Assembly (NCBI GenBank): GCA_030323885.1
Contig: CM059198.1
Location: 11,198,462 to 11,262,461, forward strand
Direction: 5' to 3'
Origin: Branchipolynoe longqiensis
Lineage: Eukaryota; Annelida; Polychaeta; Phyllodocida; Polynoidae
Length of the DNA stretch: 64,000 nucleotides
The notes beneath the pieces are model-generated. The model was not told where the DNA came from. It searched no databases and saw only the letters and a list, made by a program, of their open reading frames with translations. Below, piece after piece: positions 10,011-20,801 of this stretch. Each line of letters starts with the position of its first letter. Position 1 is the first letter of the stretch. The position numbers and the translations under genes are program-made.

Positions 10011-11033
10011 TGTAAAAATATACGATTTTCGGTTAAGAATTATATATTGGCAGAGAGCATTATTATTCTTGGATGTCGGAGTGGGACTTAAGTTATGTAA
10101 ACTAAAAGTAACTAAAATCAATAGAATCCCACTCCCATTGTACATGATGCTGAGGGAGGTAAACTATATGTTATATATGATGAGTGGAGTTGATGGAAAT
10201 GTACATGATGCTGAATGATGTAAGCTATCTGTTATATATGATGTTTGGAGTTAATGAAAAGAGCTCCTTTGCAAGAAACAGTACATGATGGTTGAAATGT
10301 TCTCTATGTGTTCATAAAGAATACAAAGGAGGAAAAGAACGATTTTACTATATACAAATCTGTAACTGTTTGCAACATCCTGTCCACCCAAGACCACCCG
10401 ACTGACCCACCTGCCTAATTTGCATATGTATGGAGTACACCACCTGCAGCTGGTTTGAGTGACAGCCCCTAATGGGGTGGTCACCCACCCAGTCTGTGGG
10501 GGAGTGTCTCATTGGCTGGCTGGGGAATGTTCGGTCACCTGACTCCCTTGGCCTATCCTGACCACACACTAGTCTCAACTAAATTAATTATTCAAGATTT
10601 TGCCTCAGACACACTGAAGGAAAATCACTCTCATCCTGGCTCTTGAGTGAGACACACCTACTCTAGAGCAGGACCCCAGACACTCTGTCTGATGCTATCC
10701 AAATTCAGATATTCAAATTGAGTGCATCCACAGCCATAGGACTCCTGTCCCATGGGTTGTGGGCACTGTTTCAATATACAGGCTAAAGTGACAATGAGAC
10801 ATAGTGTGGGCAGTATATGAGGAGTACAGGTGTTAGGTCACATGTAAGGGGGATGACAGGAGTTGCTGCCAATAAAGAACAACTTATTCACTGTTCATCC
10901 TTGTGACTAGTTTTCCTTCCTCTTTCCAGACATGGTTAATTGATTAGGCTGATTGCATCACAGGTGAAATGAAGGGGGAGAGTTTTGTAATCACATAGGG
11001 TGCTCACAGCAGCAGAGCACTCGTGTTTTTATA
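10011..11033 (+). repeat. LTR1 5' LTR
   Basis: Begins TGTAAAAATATACG and ends TTTTTATA just before the PBS. The first 473 bases recur at 20802-21262, the main difference being a 10-base deletion. A candidate poly(A) signal AATAAA lies at about 10871. Confidence 0.85.
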
Positions 11034-11035
11034 AC

Positions 11036-11053
11036 TGGCGACCACAACGAATT
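11036..11053 (+). promoter_or_regulatory. LTR1 primer-binding site
   Basis: TGGCGACCACAACG starts two bases after the LTR. It resembles the complement of the tRNA-Trp 3' end (TGGTGACCCCGACG), with mismatches. The same motif in better form lies after both LTR2 copies. Confidence 0.7.
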
Positions 11054-11267
11054 CTGAGACGATTCTCAGAGATGACTGAAGAACTCGAGGGGATGAAGGA
11101 CGAACACCGCGTGGGCGAACACCGCGTGGGCGAACACCGCGAGGGCAACCAGCAGGTAGGGTCAGTCTTGTTTGATCACTTGTCCGTGTTGCCGGGATGC
11201 CGGAACAGGGGGAGACGCACGGTACTGTTACTGTAACAAATGTATGTGAATGACAGACGTGTGTGAG

Positions 11268-11654
11268 ATGAGCGAGGCTGAGTGGACGGATGTGTCAGAG
11301 GATGAAGGGTTCTGTGAGAATGAGGTAGTGGATGTGCGGGAACCGGAGGAAGATAGAGAGATAGAAGGGCAGTTAAATTGGGATTGGGAATTTTCTGATG
11401 AAGGTAGGCAGTTGGGGCGAGAATATGGGCTGGCAAAAGAACTAGAGAGAGGGTTGGAGGAAGAGAAGGAAGCGTTCGAGAAAGTATGGGAGCAGGACGC
11501 GTTGGACAGAGTTAGGGTATGGGAAAGGGTCGTGAGTGAGCAGTGGAACAAGATAAACTTACTGGACGAAGATTACGGGGAGACAGTGCAGAGAATTCGG
11601 GCTGATTATGAGAAAGGGAAAGTAAGGGAAAGGAGATACAAAGAGGGAAAGTAG
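11268..11654 (+). CDS. Accessory acidic coiled-coil ORF A (LTR1 leader)
   Basis: An ORF of about 128 residues from ATG 11268 (an upstream in-frame ATG at 11250 is also possible) to TAG 11652. It begins MSEAEWTDVSEDEGF and is strongly acidic. A helical Glu/Lys/Arg-rich segment (AKELERGLEEEKEAFEKVWE) predicts a coiled coil, and the C-terminus is basic. No known domain is recognised. It lies between the PBS and gag, where gypsy elements usually have only a short leader. ORF B starts five bases after its stop and is related to it. It could be an element-encoded accessory protein or a captured host fragment. Function unknown. Confidence 0.6.
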   Translation: MSEAEWTDVSEDEGFCENEVVDVREPEEDREIEGQLNWDWEFSDEGRQLGREYGLAKELERGLEEEKEAFEKVWEQDALDRVRVWERVVSEQWNKINLLDEDYGETVQRIRADYEKGKVRERRYKEGK

Positions 11655-11659
11655 AGGGC

Positions 11660-12097
11660 ATGGCCGCATGGATAGATGATTCATTTGATGAGGGATTTGG
11701 AGAGGAGGAGGTTGAAGTACAGGCTGTGGTTGTGGCCCCAGACTCAGACTCAGACTCAGACTCAGACGCGGAGTCAGACATAATAGAGGGAGAGCAGGAG
11801 GAGGAGATTGATTGGGAGTTGCAAGACGAGTTAGACAGCAGAGAGGGAGCAGAAGAGGGCATACAGATGCATAAGGAGCTGGAAAAGAGTGTAGCATTGA
11901 AGTGGAAGTTGGTAGCAGAGAAGGCGCGGTTCAAGGAATCATGGAGCCAACAAGCGTTTGGGAGGTAAGAGAAGTGGGAAGAGAAGGACAGAGAACAGGA
12001 GAGAAGGGCGAGAGAGGAGGTATGCGCGTTTGATGAGGCAGGGCGTGTAATCAGGGAAGCAAGGAAGAAGGAAAGGGCAGAGGTACAGGGGCAGTAG
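11660..12097 (+). CDS. Accessory acidic ORF B, paralogue of ORF A (interrupted)
   Basis: Starts MAAWIDDSFDEGF, parallel to the start of ORF A, followed by an Asp-Ser repeat, IDWELQDEL (compare LNWDWEFSDE in A) and a charged helical region. A TAA at 11966 interrupts the frame. The same frame then continues with similar composition (EKWEEKDREQERRAREE) to TAG 12095, which suggests a nonsense mutation. The stop overlaps GAG|GTAAGAG, a good splice donor, so an intron here is an alternative. No domain is recognised. Confidence 0.5.
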
Positions 12098-12124
12098 AGA
12101 GAGTGTGCGCTGTGTCCGATTTGC

Positions 12125-12700
12125 TTGCTCAGCCGCCGTCGTAGGATTGTATGAAATTATATATAAGTTAATTGTCCACGGGCTGCGCGCGTCGCCGCCG
12201 GAAACACTGATAGAATTGTTTGAAAATATATATAAGTTAATTGTCCACGGGCTGCGCGCGTCGCCACCGGAAACACTGATAGAATTGTATGAAAATATAT
12301 ATAAGCTAATTGTCCACGGGCTGCGCCACGTTTCGCGCCGGAAACACTGATAGAAGTGTATGAAAAATATATATAAGTTAACTTGTCACGGGCTGCGGCG
12401 TCTGCTCAGTCGCCGTCATAGGAGTGTATGAAAATATATACTAAGTTATTTTGTCCACTGGCTGCGCACGTCGCCGCCGGGAACACTGATAGAAGTGTAT
12501 GAAAATATATATAAAGTTTAAATTGCTTATAAAGTCCACGGGCTGCGCGCGTCGCCGCCGGAAACACTGATAGAATTGTTTGAAAATATATATAAGTTAA
12601 TTGTCCACGGGCTGCGCGCGTCGCCACCGGAAACACTGATAGAATTGTATGAAAATATATATAAGCTAATTGTCCACGGGCTGCACGCGACGACGCCGAT
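12125..12700. repeat. Tandem repeat of about 69 bp in LTR1 leader
   Basis: The unit contains GAAAATATATATAAGTTAATT, GTCCACGGGCTGCGCGCGTC and GCCGGAAACACTGATAGAA. About eight copies with indels are present; two of them (around 12180-12330 and 12540-12690) are almost identical blocks, indicating recent segmental duplication. Confidence 0.85.
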
Positions 12701-12762
12701 CAATGCCGATGGTTAAGCGAGTGGAGACTAATGGACTAGTCCGTTTCTTGTCTGGTTCTTGG

Positions 12763-12890
12763 GTAAATTAACGTATTTTAATGAAAATTAACGTATTTTT
12801 TATGAAAGTTAACGTAAAAATCAACGTATTTTAATGAAAATTAACGTATTTTAATGAAAATTAACGTATTTTAAGGTAAATTAACGTGTG
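12763..12890. repeat. 20-bp tandem repeat AACGTATTTTAATGAAAATT
   Basis: About six imperfect copies in the LTR1 leader between the 69-bp array and gag. The stretch 12890-13281 holds no further recognisable feature. Confidence 0.8.
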
Positions 12891-13281
12891 TGGGGATAAA
12901 TTGGCCAGGAAATAGGAGTGGTGAAGGGGCTGTAACTAATAGAATATTAGTAGTCGCACTCCTTTTTGCCAGACTAATTATCAGGATAGACCGACCGCAG
13001 GACTGCACGCCTCAGTAACCCTGCGCACCGCTTAGACCGACAGCCGGCAAGGCTCAAAAGAGGGAGGTGAGTGGTGTAGATAAGAGGGCTGCACCCTGCA
13101 ATTACAGCTACCCACCGACCCAGGGAGAAGGAGTAAGTAGGGGGTGTGTCCTTGTGACTGTGACCTGAGACGACCCCCAGCAGGCGTCGGGGTTTTTTAA
13201 ATTGTCGGGTGTTTGAATTGAGTAGAGTGGATTTGATATACATTGATAGGCATTGTGCCAGATAACAGTACAACTATCATA

Positions 13282-14541
13282 ATGGCAGAAGCGGAGTTGA
13301 CTAGGGGGTTTGCTGACTGGTTCACACAGGGGGTAGCCTCAAGGGAGATACCCACAGATGGGGACCGGCTTGTATATTTAACCAAATATGCAGCAGGACA
13401 GTTGGAAGCCCAGGCCAGGGTGCTCAGGGAAAACAGAGAGCAGGGGGCTAGACCTAGCCAGGAGCAGGCCAGGGCTGTAGAGGAGAGAGCAGTAAGACAG
13501 GAGCACCTGGCACTAAGTAGGGATCTAGTGAAAGTAGAGGAGAGAGCAGTACGGGATCTAAAGGATCAAGGGCGACAGATAGCCATGGTAGATGGGTCGG
13601 ATCTGGGGGCCTTGAGGACATGGGTAGAGCAGGTAGGCAGGGCAGGTAGAGTGTCAGAGGCAAAGGGAGCAGATGTAGCGAAATTTGCACTTAGTCATTC
13701 CAAGGGCAATCTACATGAAGTGATCTACTCAGTATATGAGGATGATGCACAAAGCTCCTGGGAGGCGGTCCGGGAACGTCTGGTTGGGCTGTTCTTAACA
13801 GCCAGGGAGGCCACTGCACTGATTGACATAGTATTCTCACTCAAACAGGAGAAAGGGGAGCTAATGTCAGCATACTGTATGCGATACAGTACAGCAGTGC
13901 AGAGGGCATGGCCAGAGAAAGGGCTACTCAGGCTGGGGGCAGTTCAGGGCATGGTGATTAACAAGTTTTAAGATTCATTGATTGAACCAGTGGTCAGGCT
14001 GAATGTACGCCTGGCCAGGGCAACGAGTCTGGAAACAGCCATGTCAGTAGCCAGGGAGAACGAAGAAGGACTGGCCGGTCCAGGGGGAAGGATGACTGGG
14101 GCCCATAGGATGGAGGAACCCATGGAGGTAGGAGCCATGGAGACTAACACTAGGGCAGATGTAAGGGAAGATAGGGCAGCATTTAAAATGCTCCAGGGGG
14201 AGATCAAAAGCCTCCGGAAGCTGGTAGCAGAACGACCAGTACAGGCTGCCCAGTTAGCCATAGCACCAGCACCACCCTCTACTGTGGTGGTACAAACAGT
14301 GCCAGGGCATGGTAATAATAGTAGGGAAGATAGAAGGAGAATGCCACGGCAAGTCAGAGGGCGAGGATCGAGATTAACCCCATGGCCAGAAGAAAGGGAG
14401 ATGGTGAGGTGTAGGTACTGTGCACAAAGCTATCACTATCAGTATATAGATAGCCATGAAATGAAGTGCAGACAAGTAAGGGCAAGGGTCCCCCCAAGGG
14501 CAGATCAAAGACAGTATGGGCCTATGCAGTCGGGAAACTAG
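13282..14541 (+). pseudogene. gag: LTR1 gag (one in-frame stop)
   Basis: ATG 13282 (MAEAELTRGFADWF) opens a frame homologous to the Gag at 55166 (shared pattern: a charged helix, then VDGSDLGALRTWVEQVGR, FALSHSKGNLHEVIY). A TAA at 13969 breaks the frame in the capsid region where the related Gag reads through; the same frame then continues to TAG 14539. Near the C-terminus is an atypical zinc finger, C-x2-C-x11-H-x3-C (CRYCAQSYHYQYIDSHEMKC), expected to bind nucleic acid. Gag forms the particle that packages element RNA. The stop codon is preceded directly by the slippery heptamer at 14532. Apart from the single nonsense codon the gene looks intact. Confidence 0.85.
14532..14538 (+). promoter_or_regulatory. 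-1 frameshift slippery site G GGA AAC at gag stop
   Basis: In the gag frame the sequence reads tcG GGA AAC TAG. Slipping back one base gives GGG AAA CTA and enters the pol frame (AVGKLGQASD). The same heptamer in the same position relative to the stop occurs at 56569-56575. Confidence 0.75.
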
Positions 14542-17321
14542 GGCAGGCATCAGATCGAAGACCGTGCATCCAAGTGGACTTTGGTGGAGTCTCATATGCA
14601 GGTTTGGTCGATACTGGTGCCAGCAGAAGTATGATAAAGAGCAAGGTATATAATGCACTAAAAGCAAGGAGATATGCCAGAGGAGGGCTCCAACAGGGCT
14701 TGAGGCTCAGATCGCTCTCAGGACACTTAATTCCTACCAAGGGGGTGGGTAGAGTGATCATGGTGGGAGTAGAGTGTGAGTTTTGTGTAGTGGGTGAGTT
14801 GCAGCATGATATCCTGATTGGGACGGATGTCATGCAGCAGTGTGATGCTGTGCTGTCCTACACGGATATGAGCATTATCCTAAATGGGGAAGAGCACAGG
14901 TGGGTGGGCACAGAAGCTACATGTGCCAGTGTGTCGGGGATAGTCTCGGAGGTGGAGTACTGGAGGAAGAAATTTCCCACAGTGTTCCCCATCCAGGGGG
15001 CTGCCCTGAATACTGCAGATGTGGTGGAAATGAAAATTGATACAGGGAATGCCCGCCCAATTAATCAGAGACCCTACCGGATTCCACTCTCAAAGATGAA
15101 ATTGGTAGAGGAAGAGTTAGAGAAGATGTTAAGGGAGGATATAATAGAGCCAAGTCGAAGTGCCTGGGCAAGTCCTGTCACAGTGGTGCCCAAAAAAGAC
15201 GGTTCTATTAGATTATGTGGGGACTATAGGCGGTTGAATGAGGTAACCCATAAAGATGCCTACCCACTACCCCGGATCCAGGACATCTTTGATCAACTCT
15301 CAGGTGCCAAAGTCTTCACCACAATAGACCTAAAATCAGGCTATTGGCAGGTGAGAATGCATCCAGACAGCAGGGAAAAGACTGCCATCAGCACCCACAG
15401 GGGGTTGTTCCAGTTTAAAAGAATGCAGTTTGGGCTGACTAATGCACCTGCAGTCTTCCAACGCATGATGAACTCAGTATTAGCCAAATATCTGGGGAAG
15501 TCATGCTTGATCTACCTGGATGACATAGTCATCTATTCCCATAATGAGAACCAGCACCAATATCATGTGGCTGAGGTCTTAGCCACCCTGGGGGAGGCTG
15601 GCCTAGTCATTAAAGAATCCAAATGCTCATTTGGCCTGAGAGAGGTCAAATTGTTGGGTTTTGTGGTATGTGCTGAGGGTCTGAAAGCAGATCCGGATAA
15701 AGTTTCTGCAATCCGGGACATGGCCCCCCCCACAGATAAAAAGGGAGTGCGTCGAGTGTTGGGATCTGCCAACTACTATCGACAGCTAATGGTGAATTAT
15801 GCAGATGTAGTGGCACCACTGACTAATCTGACTAAAAAGGCAGTAGCATTTGAATGGGGACCTGAATGCAAAAGGGCTTGGAAAGAATTAAAGCAGCTTC
15901 TTTTGGATTGTGTCATACTCAAGTTCCCAGACCCCACCAAACCCTACAAACTGTATACGGATGCATCAGACTACAGCATAGGTGCCATCCTAGTACAAGA
16001 AGATGAAAATGGGGTAGAAAGACCGGTGCACCTGATTAGTGGTAGGTTAAATGCCGCCCAGTTAAACTATCCAACTATTGAGAAAGAGGCGTATGCCATG
16101 ATTTTTGCACTCATAAAGTTGAGACCGTATCTGTATGGTGCTGAGTTTGTGATCTATACTGATCACAAGCCCCTAAAATGTCTGTTTCAGAAAGAAATGC
16201 GAAACAGCCGCCTACAGTGGTGGGCGGTATTGCTAGCTGAATATTCAGCTCCAATCCAGTACTTTGCAGGTGCATCTAATGTGTGGGCAGACATGCTATC
16301 TAGGCTGAGACCGGTTGCCATGGCCGAGGAGCCAGAACAGATGTCAGTGGTGGAAATGGCAGGTCTGGAGGAAGAGATCCCTTTTGATTATTATAAATTA
16401 GACAGGCAGGCCATTGGCAGGGGGCAGGCAGACACTGCACAGGCAGAGCTAGCCGGGAAAGAGCAGGATGAGTATATCCTAATGGATGGGTTGGTTTATT
16501 CACTAATTCCACCAGCAGGGGGAAAGGTCTATCCCCAGTTAATGTTGCCAGTAGAGTACAGAGAGCAAGTAATAGAGAGGGCTCATAAAGATGTGGGACA
16601 TATGGCTATGCAGAAGACACTACAAAGGGTGCAAGAGCATTTCAGGTGGCCAGGAATTAGATTTGATGTGGCAAGATTTATATCCAAGTGCCCACCATGC
16701 TCACTAAACCGGGTCAAAAGGGAGTATCCACTGCCCACTGAAATGCCACTCCCAGTAGCTCCAGGACTGCTGATAGCAGCAGATCTGACAGGGCCATTCC
16801 CAGAAAGTAAAGAAGGCAATAAATATCTGTTATCCATAATAGACCACTGCACAGGCTGGGTAGAAGTAAAACCCCTCCCCAACAAATCAGCACAAGGCAT
16901 CTATGATTATTTGGTAAGGGAGTACATACCAAGATATTCAGCACCAAAAGTATTTCTGAGTGATAATGGGCTGGAATTTAAGAACAAACTTATTGTGGGA
17001 TATTTAGAGGAATTGGGTGTGGAAGTAAGACACACCACCCCATACCATCCCCAATCAAATGGCATGGTGGAACGTTTCCACAGAACATTGAAAAGCATGT
17101 TAGCCAAATTGGTTAATGCTAGGGCTTCTGAGTGGGAGGAATATCTGGGGGATGCACTATTAGCATATAGATGCACACCTCTGGGACCCACAGGGTTCTC
17201 ACCTTTCTATTTACAGTTTGGCAGACATCCCAACAAACCCCAGTCCCAGTTATTATACAGGCAAACTGGAGAGGTTGCATCCAATGCAGCAAGGCGCATT
17301 GATGAGAAACAGAGCCATTAG
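14538..17321 (+). CDS. pol: LTR1 pol: protease, RT, RNase H, integrase
   Basis: Open from 14466 to TAA/TAG at 17319; entered by -1 frameshift near 14538. Domains in order: aspartic protease with GLVDTGASRSMI (about 14606); RT with WASPVTVVPKKDGSIRLCGD, TIDLKSGYWQV and the catalytic YLDD at about 15512; RNase H with LYTDAS (about 15952), a Glu-containing IEKEAYAM and WADMLSRL; integrase with an HHCC finger (AHKDVGHMAM then CPPC, 16580-16705) and a DDE core (AADLTGPF, SDNGLEFKN, NGMVERFHRT, 16780-17075). All catalytic residues are present. The frame runs into a stop after RIDEKQSH, where the related Pol continues, because of a one-base indel near 17310. Enzymatically complete up to the integrase C-terminal domain. 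Confidence 0.93.
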   Translation, partial: LGQASDRRPCIQVDFGGVSYAGLVDTGASRSMIKSKVYNALKARRYARGGLQQGLRLRSLSGHLIPTKGVGRVIMVGVECEFCVVGELQHDILIGTDVMQQCDAVLSYTDMSIILNGEEHRWVGTEATCASVSGIVSEVEYWRKKFPTVFPIQGAALNTADVVEMKIDTGNARPINQRPYRIPLSKMKLVEEELEKMLREDIIEPSRSAWASPVTVVPKKDGSIRLCGDYRRLNEVTHKDAYPLPRIQDIFDQLSGAKVFTTIDLKSGYWQVRMHPDSREKTAISTHRGLFQFKRMQFGLTNAPAVFQRMMNSVLAKYLGKSCLIYLDDIVIYSHNENQHQYHVAEVLATLGEAGLVIKESKCSFGLREVKLLGFVVCAEGLKADPDKVSAIRDMAPPTDKKGVRRVLGSANYYRQLMVNYADVVAPLTNLTKKAVAFEWGPECKRAWKELKQLLLDCVILKFPDPTKPYKLYTDASDYSIGAILVQEDENGVERPVHLISGRLNAAQLNYPTIEKEAYAMIFALIKLRPYLYGAEFVIYTDHKPLKCLFQKEMRNSRLQWWAVLLAEYSAPIQYFAGASNVWADMLSRLRPVAMAEEPEQMSVVEMAGLEEEIPFDYYKLDRQAIGRGQADTAQAELAGKEQDEYILMDGLVYSLIPPAGGKVYPQLMLPVEYREQVIERAHKDVGHMAMQKTLQRVQEHFRWPGIRFDVARFISKCPPCSLNRVKREYPLPTEMPLPVAPGLLIAADLTGPFPESKEGNKYLLSIIDHCTGWVEVKPLPNKSAQGIYDYLVREYIPRYSAPKVFLSDNGLEFKNKLIVGYLEELGVEVRHTTPYHPQSNGMVERFHRTLKSMLAKLVNARASEWEEYLGDALLAYRCTPLGPTGFSPFYLQFGRHPNKPQSQLLYRQTGEVASNAARRIDEKQSH

Positions 17322-18724
17322 TAGACAATATAATACAGCCAGGGCAGTAAACAGGGCGAATGCAGTGCAGTTGAAAGTGGGGGATGCAGTATTGTTATTA
17401 GTAAATGAACCTGGGCCATTGGATAGACAGTTTGATCCTGGGTTTATTGTGACAGGTGTGAGGGGAGCAGTGATTACTGTGGTGGGCCCTGAAAATAGAA
17501 AAAGAGTAGTGAATAGAGACCAAGTCAAGTTGGCAGATGGGGAAATGGAATGGGATGTGATTAATTCCAGGTTGACCAGAGCCCAAAGAAAGAAGCAAAG
17601 ATTGCACAAAAAAGTCAGGAATGAAGTAGAAAGACTAAGAGCCCTAGCTGAAGGGCACAGCACAGGTGGGGAGCCATTGGGTGGGAATGGGAATTGTCAA
17701 TTGCCAGAGAGGCAATTCCAAGGACAATTACCACACCTGATGGGTTCTCATAGGGCAGGTGGGGGGCCAGGTGCACCCATCACTCATGGCTTGATGATGA
17801 GGGGGCGGCAGAAGCACCCCCCACCAGTGGTGAGATGGGCAGCATTCCCACGGGCAGAGCCCCCACCCACAATGCAGGGTGATGATGAAACTAATGAGCG
17901 TCAGGGTGATAGAGGCCGAGGTGGTGATAGAGGTAATGAGGGACAGAATTGCACTGATGGGAGAACAGGTGATAGAGGTAGTAAACCAAATGAGAATACT
18001 GATGGGATGCAGGGTGATAGAAGTGATACCGGAACTGGGAATGGAGGTGGTATGAATGTGAGTGGAAGTGAAGGGCGGACTAATGGGACAGTTAATGGCA
18101 CTTGTGTGTCTCGCCTGTGTTTTGTTCCCCGGCTTCCTGAACAGGTGGTGATGCATGCTGGTCCTGACCGTGTGAGGCCCAGCAAACCGGAACGCAACCC
18201 GGTGATGGAGGTCGACCCACGATGTGGGTGCAAGAGGGAGGGGGGGGGCCTTGGATGAGGCTCCGCCCACTCCACCCCCGACCCACGCGCCCTCCCCCGG
18301 CGGGGCGGGCAATGACGTCACCGGAGAGACGGCGGAGGAGGTGAGAGCGGCGTGGCATGAAATAAGGCGGGAGATGAAAGGAGGCCCCGCCCACCCGACA
18401 CCCCCACGCCTTCCCGGGACCCCGCAGCCCAGCTCGCCTGACGCGACACGTATGCTGACTGCGCCTGACGGGACACGCCTGACGAGTTCACCTGACACGA
18501 CACGTGAGTTGGGACATAGACTGACGGTCACCGGTGCAGTCAAGCGCCCCCCACCACCCACACCCAGCCCAGAGTGTTACAACACCTGTGTGCTGCGTTC
18601 TCACACCCGTGAGAAAACCAGACTGATTGAGGCTATCCCGGATCCACAGGAGCAGCACATCGCGAAGCGCGCCTGTATAGCATGTGCGGAGGTGTTCTGT
18701 GGAGGTTGGAGGACAAAGCAGTAG
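17290..18724 (+). pseudogene. pol: LTR1 pol C-terminal portion after frameshift
   Basis: In another frame the integrase C-terminal domain resumes: VGDAVLLLVNEPGPLDRQF then GAVITVVGPENRKRVVNRDQV, matching the region at 59440-59620. It continues as a Lys-rich helix and a long Gly/Asp/Arg-rich low-complexity tail to 18258. A run of G residues at about 18236-18248 coincides with another frame change, after which the frame is open to TAG 18722 with a Cys-containing end (CYNTCVLRSHTREKTR and ACIACAEVFC). The tail is much longer than usual for gypsy Pol; what it does is unknown. Confidence 0.7.
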
Positions 18725-20801
18725 TCTGGAGGTATTGTTCAGCAATCATATAAATATATGTGGAGGTATAAGATTTTTTTTTTTTATTATCAGCAACACT
18801 TAATCTTGGAACTTTGAGATTTTTGGTTGCTTTGGCAGTGTGTCGTTGTATCCGTAGGTACGTTATAACGAGCAGAGGAGGGTGCCATAGACCGTGTGTA
18901 CAGCCCAGCATTCACAGACACTGTGTGATTTCACAACACCAGGTGAGCATTTACACACACATGTGGGTGTGACAGACATTTACATGAACATTGTGTTGGC
19001 CACAACACTACATAAACATTGTATGAGCGTTGCACACTGGTGGGCTGTGCACGGACATTGTGTGGTCCCCTGTCCCGACACTGGCCAAAAATAATTGAAA
19101 TAATTTTTTTTGTGGAACCTGAAGTGTTGCTAGGACGAGCAACCACCGTAGGCCGACGACATTGTAGTAACGGTAAGACACAGCACGAACATTGTGTAAG
19201 TTTCCCTCCCATAAGGACGTGTGGGTGACGGAGTTGTGTGTTTTATCGTATACAGGTCGCCCGGTGCCTGTGGGGTGCCATTCGGTGGTATGCGTTGCTG
19301 GACAGGCTGTGGACATGAGTGGGCTCGCGACGATGTGCACACCATGGGTGTGGGCATCGGCGGTGGGCGCCGCAGTGGGCGTTTGAGTGATTCGGGGCAG
19401 TTGATTGATTCGAGTCAGCTGATTGACTCGGGTCAGTTGATTGACCTTCGGGTCCGGGATTGACGGGGTCAATAAGTAGGAGGGTCGATGGACCATTGAG
19501 TCAGGAAAAATGATTGAATTCCTTTTGAGGGATCCTAGTCGGTGGATTGATTCGGGTCATTTGATTGAACTGGGGTCGATGATTGACGGGGTCAATAAGC
19601 AGGAGGGTCGATGGACCGTTGAGGGAAGAAAAATGATTGAGTTCATTTGAGGGATTCTAGTCGGTTGATTGATTCGGGTCATCTGATTGATCCGGGTCAT
19701 TTGATTGAGCTGGGGTCGATGATGGACGGGATCAATAGATTAGGAGGGTCACAGGACCATTGAGGGAGGATTCAAGTCAATTGATTGATGCGAGTCATCT
19801 GGTTGATTCGGGCCATTCAGTTGATGGAGGATCGATGGACCAAGCGGTCGATGATTGAGGGAAGCAATCACGGCTGAGAAATAGTTGATTTGATTATCTT
19901 GTATGGTAATTGACATTGGTTGATTGGATCAATCACTGCTAGAAATATTTGACCTGATTGTCTTACACAAGATCTGACCCGTCATGGTTCCCTGCTGGTG
20001 TCATTATTCTGTCCTGCTTACCCTATTTTTAAAACTAATTTTTATATTTTTTTATCATGAGTTTTAAAGGGGGCATGGGCGCGCAAGAGAATTGGCTGAC
20101 ACAGCTTGGACAATGACGGCAGGATAAAAAGACATCTGGTTAAATATAAAAGCAATATTAATTAAGGGCGGAGTAGTACTAGTGTAGATAGGTAGCAAGC
20201 TAGCCGGGTCAAAGCCACCGTCTACTTTGGGACCACCACTCTAACTGTAGATTTTGGGGCTGTTCTTGTCTAAAAACAATTACTGTAAACAAGTAGATAG
20301 GAATGGTCCTCAAGGTGGTGGAGAACTGGAAAAAGACAGAAAACGGGAAGAAAAGCTTTAACAGTGACTAAGGGAGGAGTAGCCAATACAGTGGAGAATC
20401 TACCTAAGTAAAATGTAAAAATCGAGTAACCTCTCATAATTGGTACAGAGTACAGGGGCTATGGACCTCTCATAATTGGTACAGAGTACAGGGGCTATTG
20501 ACCTCTCATAATGGGTACAGAGTACAAGGGCTATGGACCTCTCATAATTGGTACAGAGTACAGGGGCTATTGACCTCTCATAATGGGTACAGAGTACAGG
20601 GGCTATGGACCTCTCATAGTTGGTACAGAGTACAGTGGCTATTGACCTCTCCTAATTGGTACAGAAGGTACAAACTCTATGATATCTCATAATTACTCCA
20701 CTGTATGGCACTCGCTCTGGCTTAAACCGAAAACGACGTAATGTTTAGGGGCTTCCATTTTTCTTGATGGTTTTGCACAAGTAGAAATGGAAGAGGGACG
20801 T
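18725..20801 (+). other. LTR1 3' untranslated region with repeats and purine tract
   Basis: No convincing gene. It contains phrases such as GAACATTGTGT scattered through 18900-19200, a degenerate minisatellite of TTGATTGATTCGGGTCA units at about 19380-19870, the 36-bp array, and GAAATGGAAGAGGGA at 20782-20796, which serves as the polypurine tract just before the 3' LTR. Confidence 0.7.
20429..20685. repeat. 36-bp tandem repeat, about 7 copies
   Basis: The unit runs from ACCTCTCATAATTGGTACAG through AGTACAGGGGCTATGG. Alternating variants (TTGG/TGGG and TATGG/TATTG) suggest a 72-bp dimer as the duplicating unit. Confidence 0.9.

Noticed and set aside
17728..18561. Long minus-strand frame of 277 codons
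   Set aside because: Antisense of the Gly/Asp-rich LTR1 Pol tail; composition is explained by that bias.
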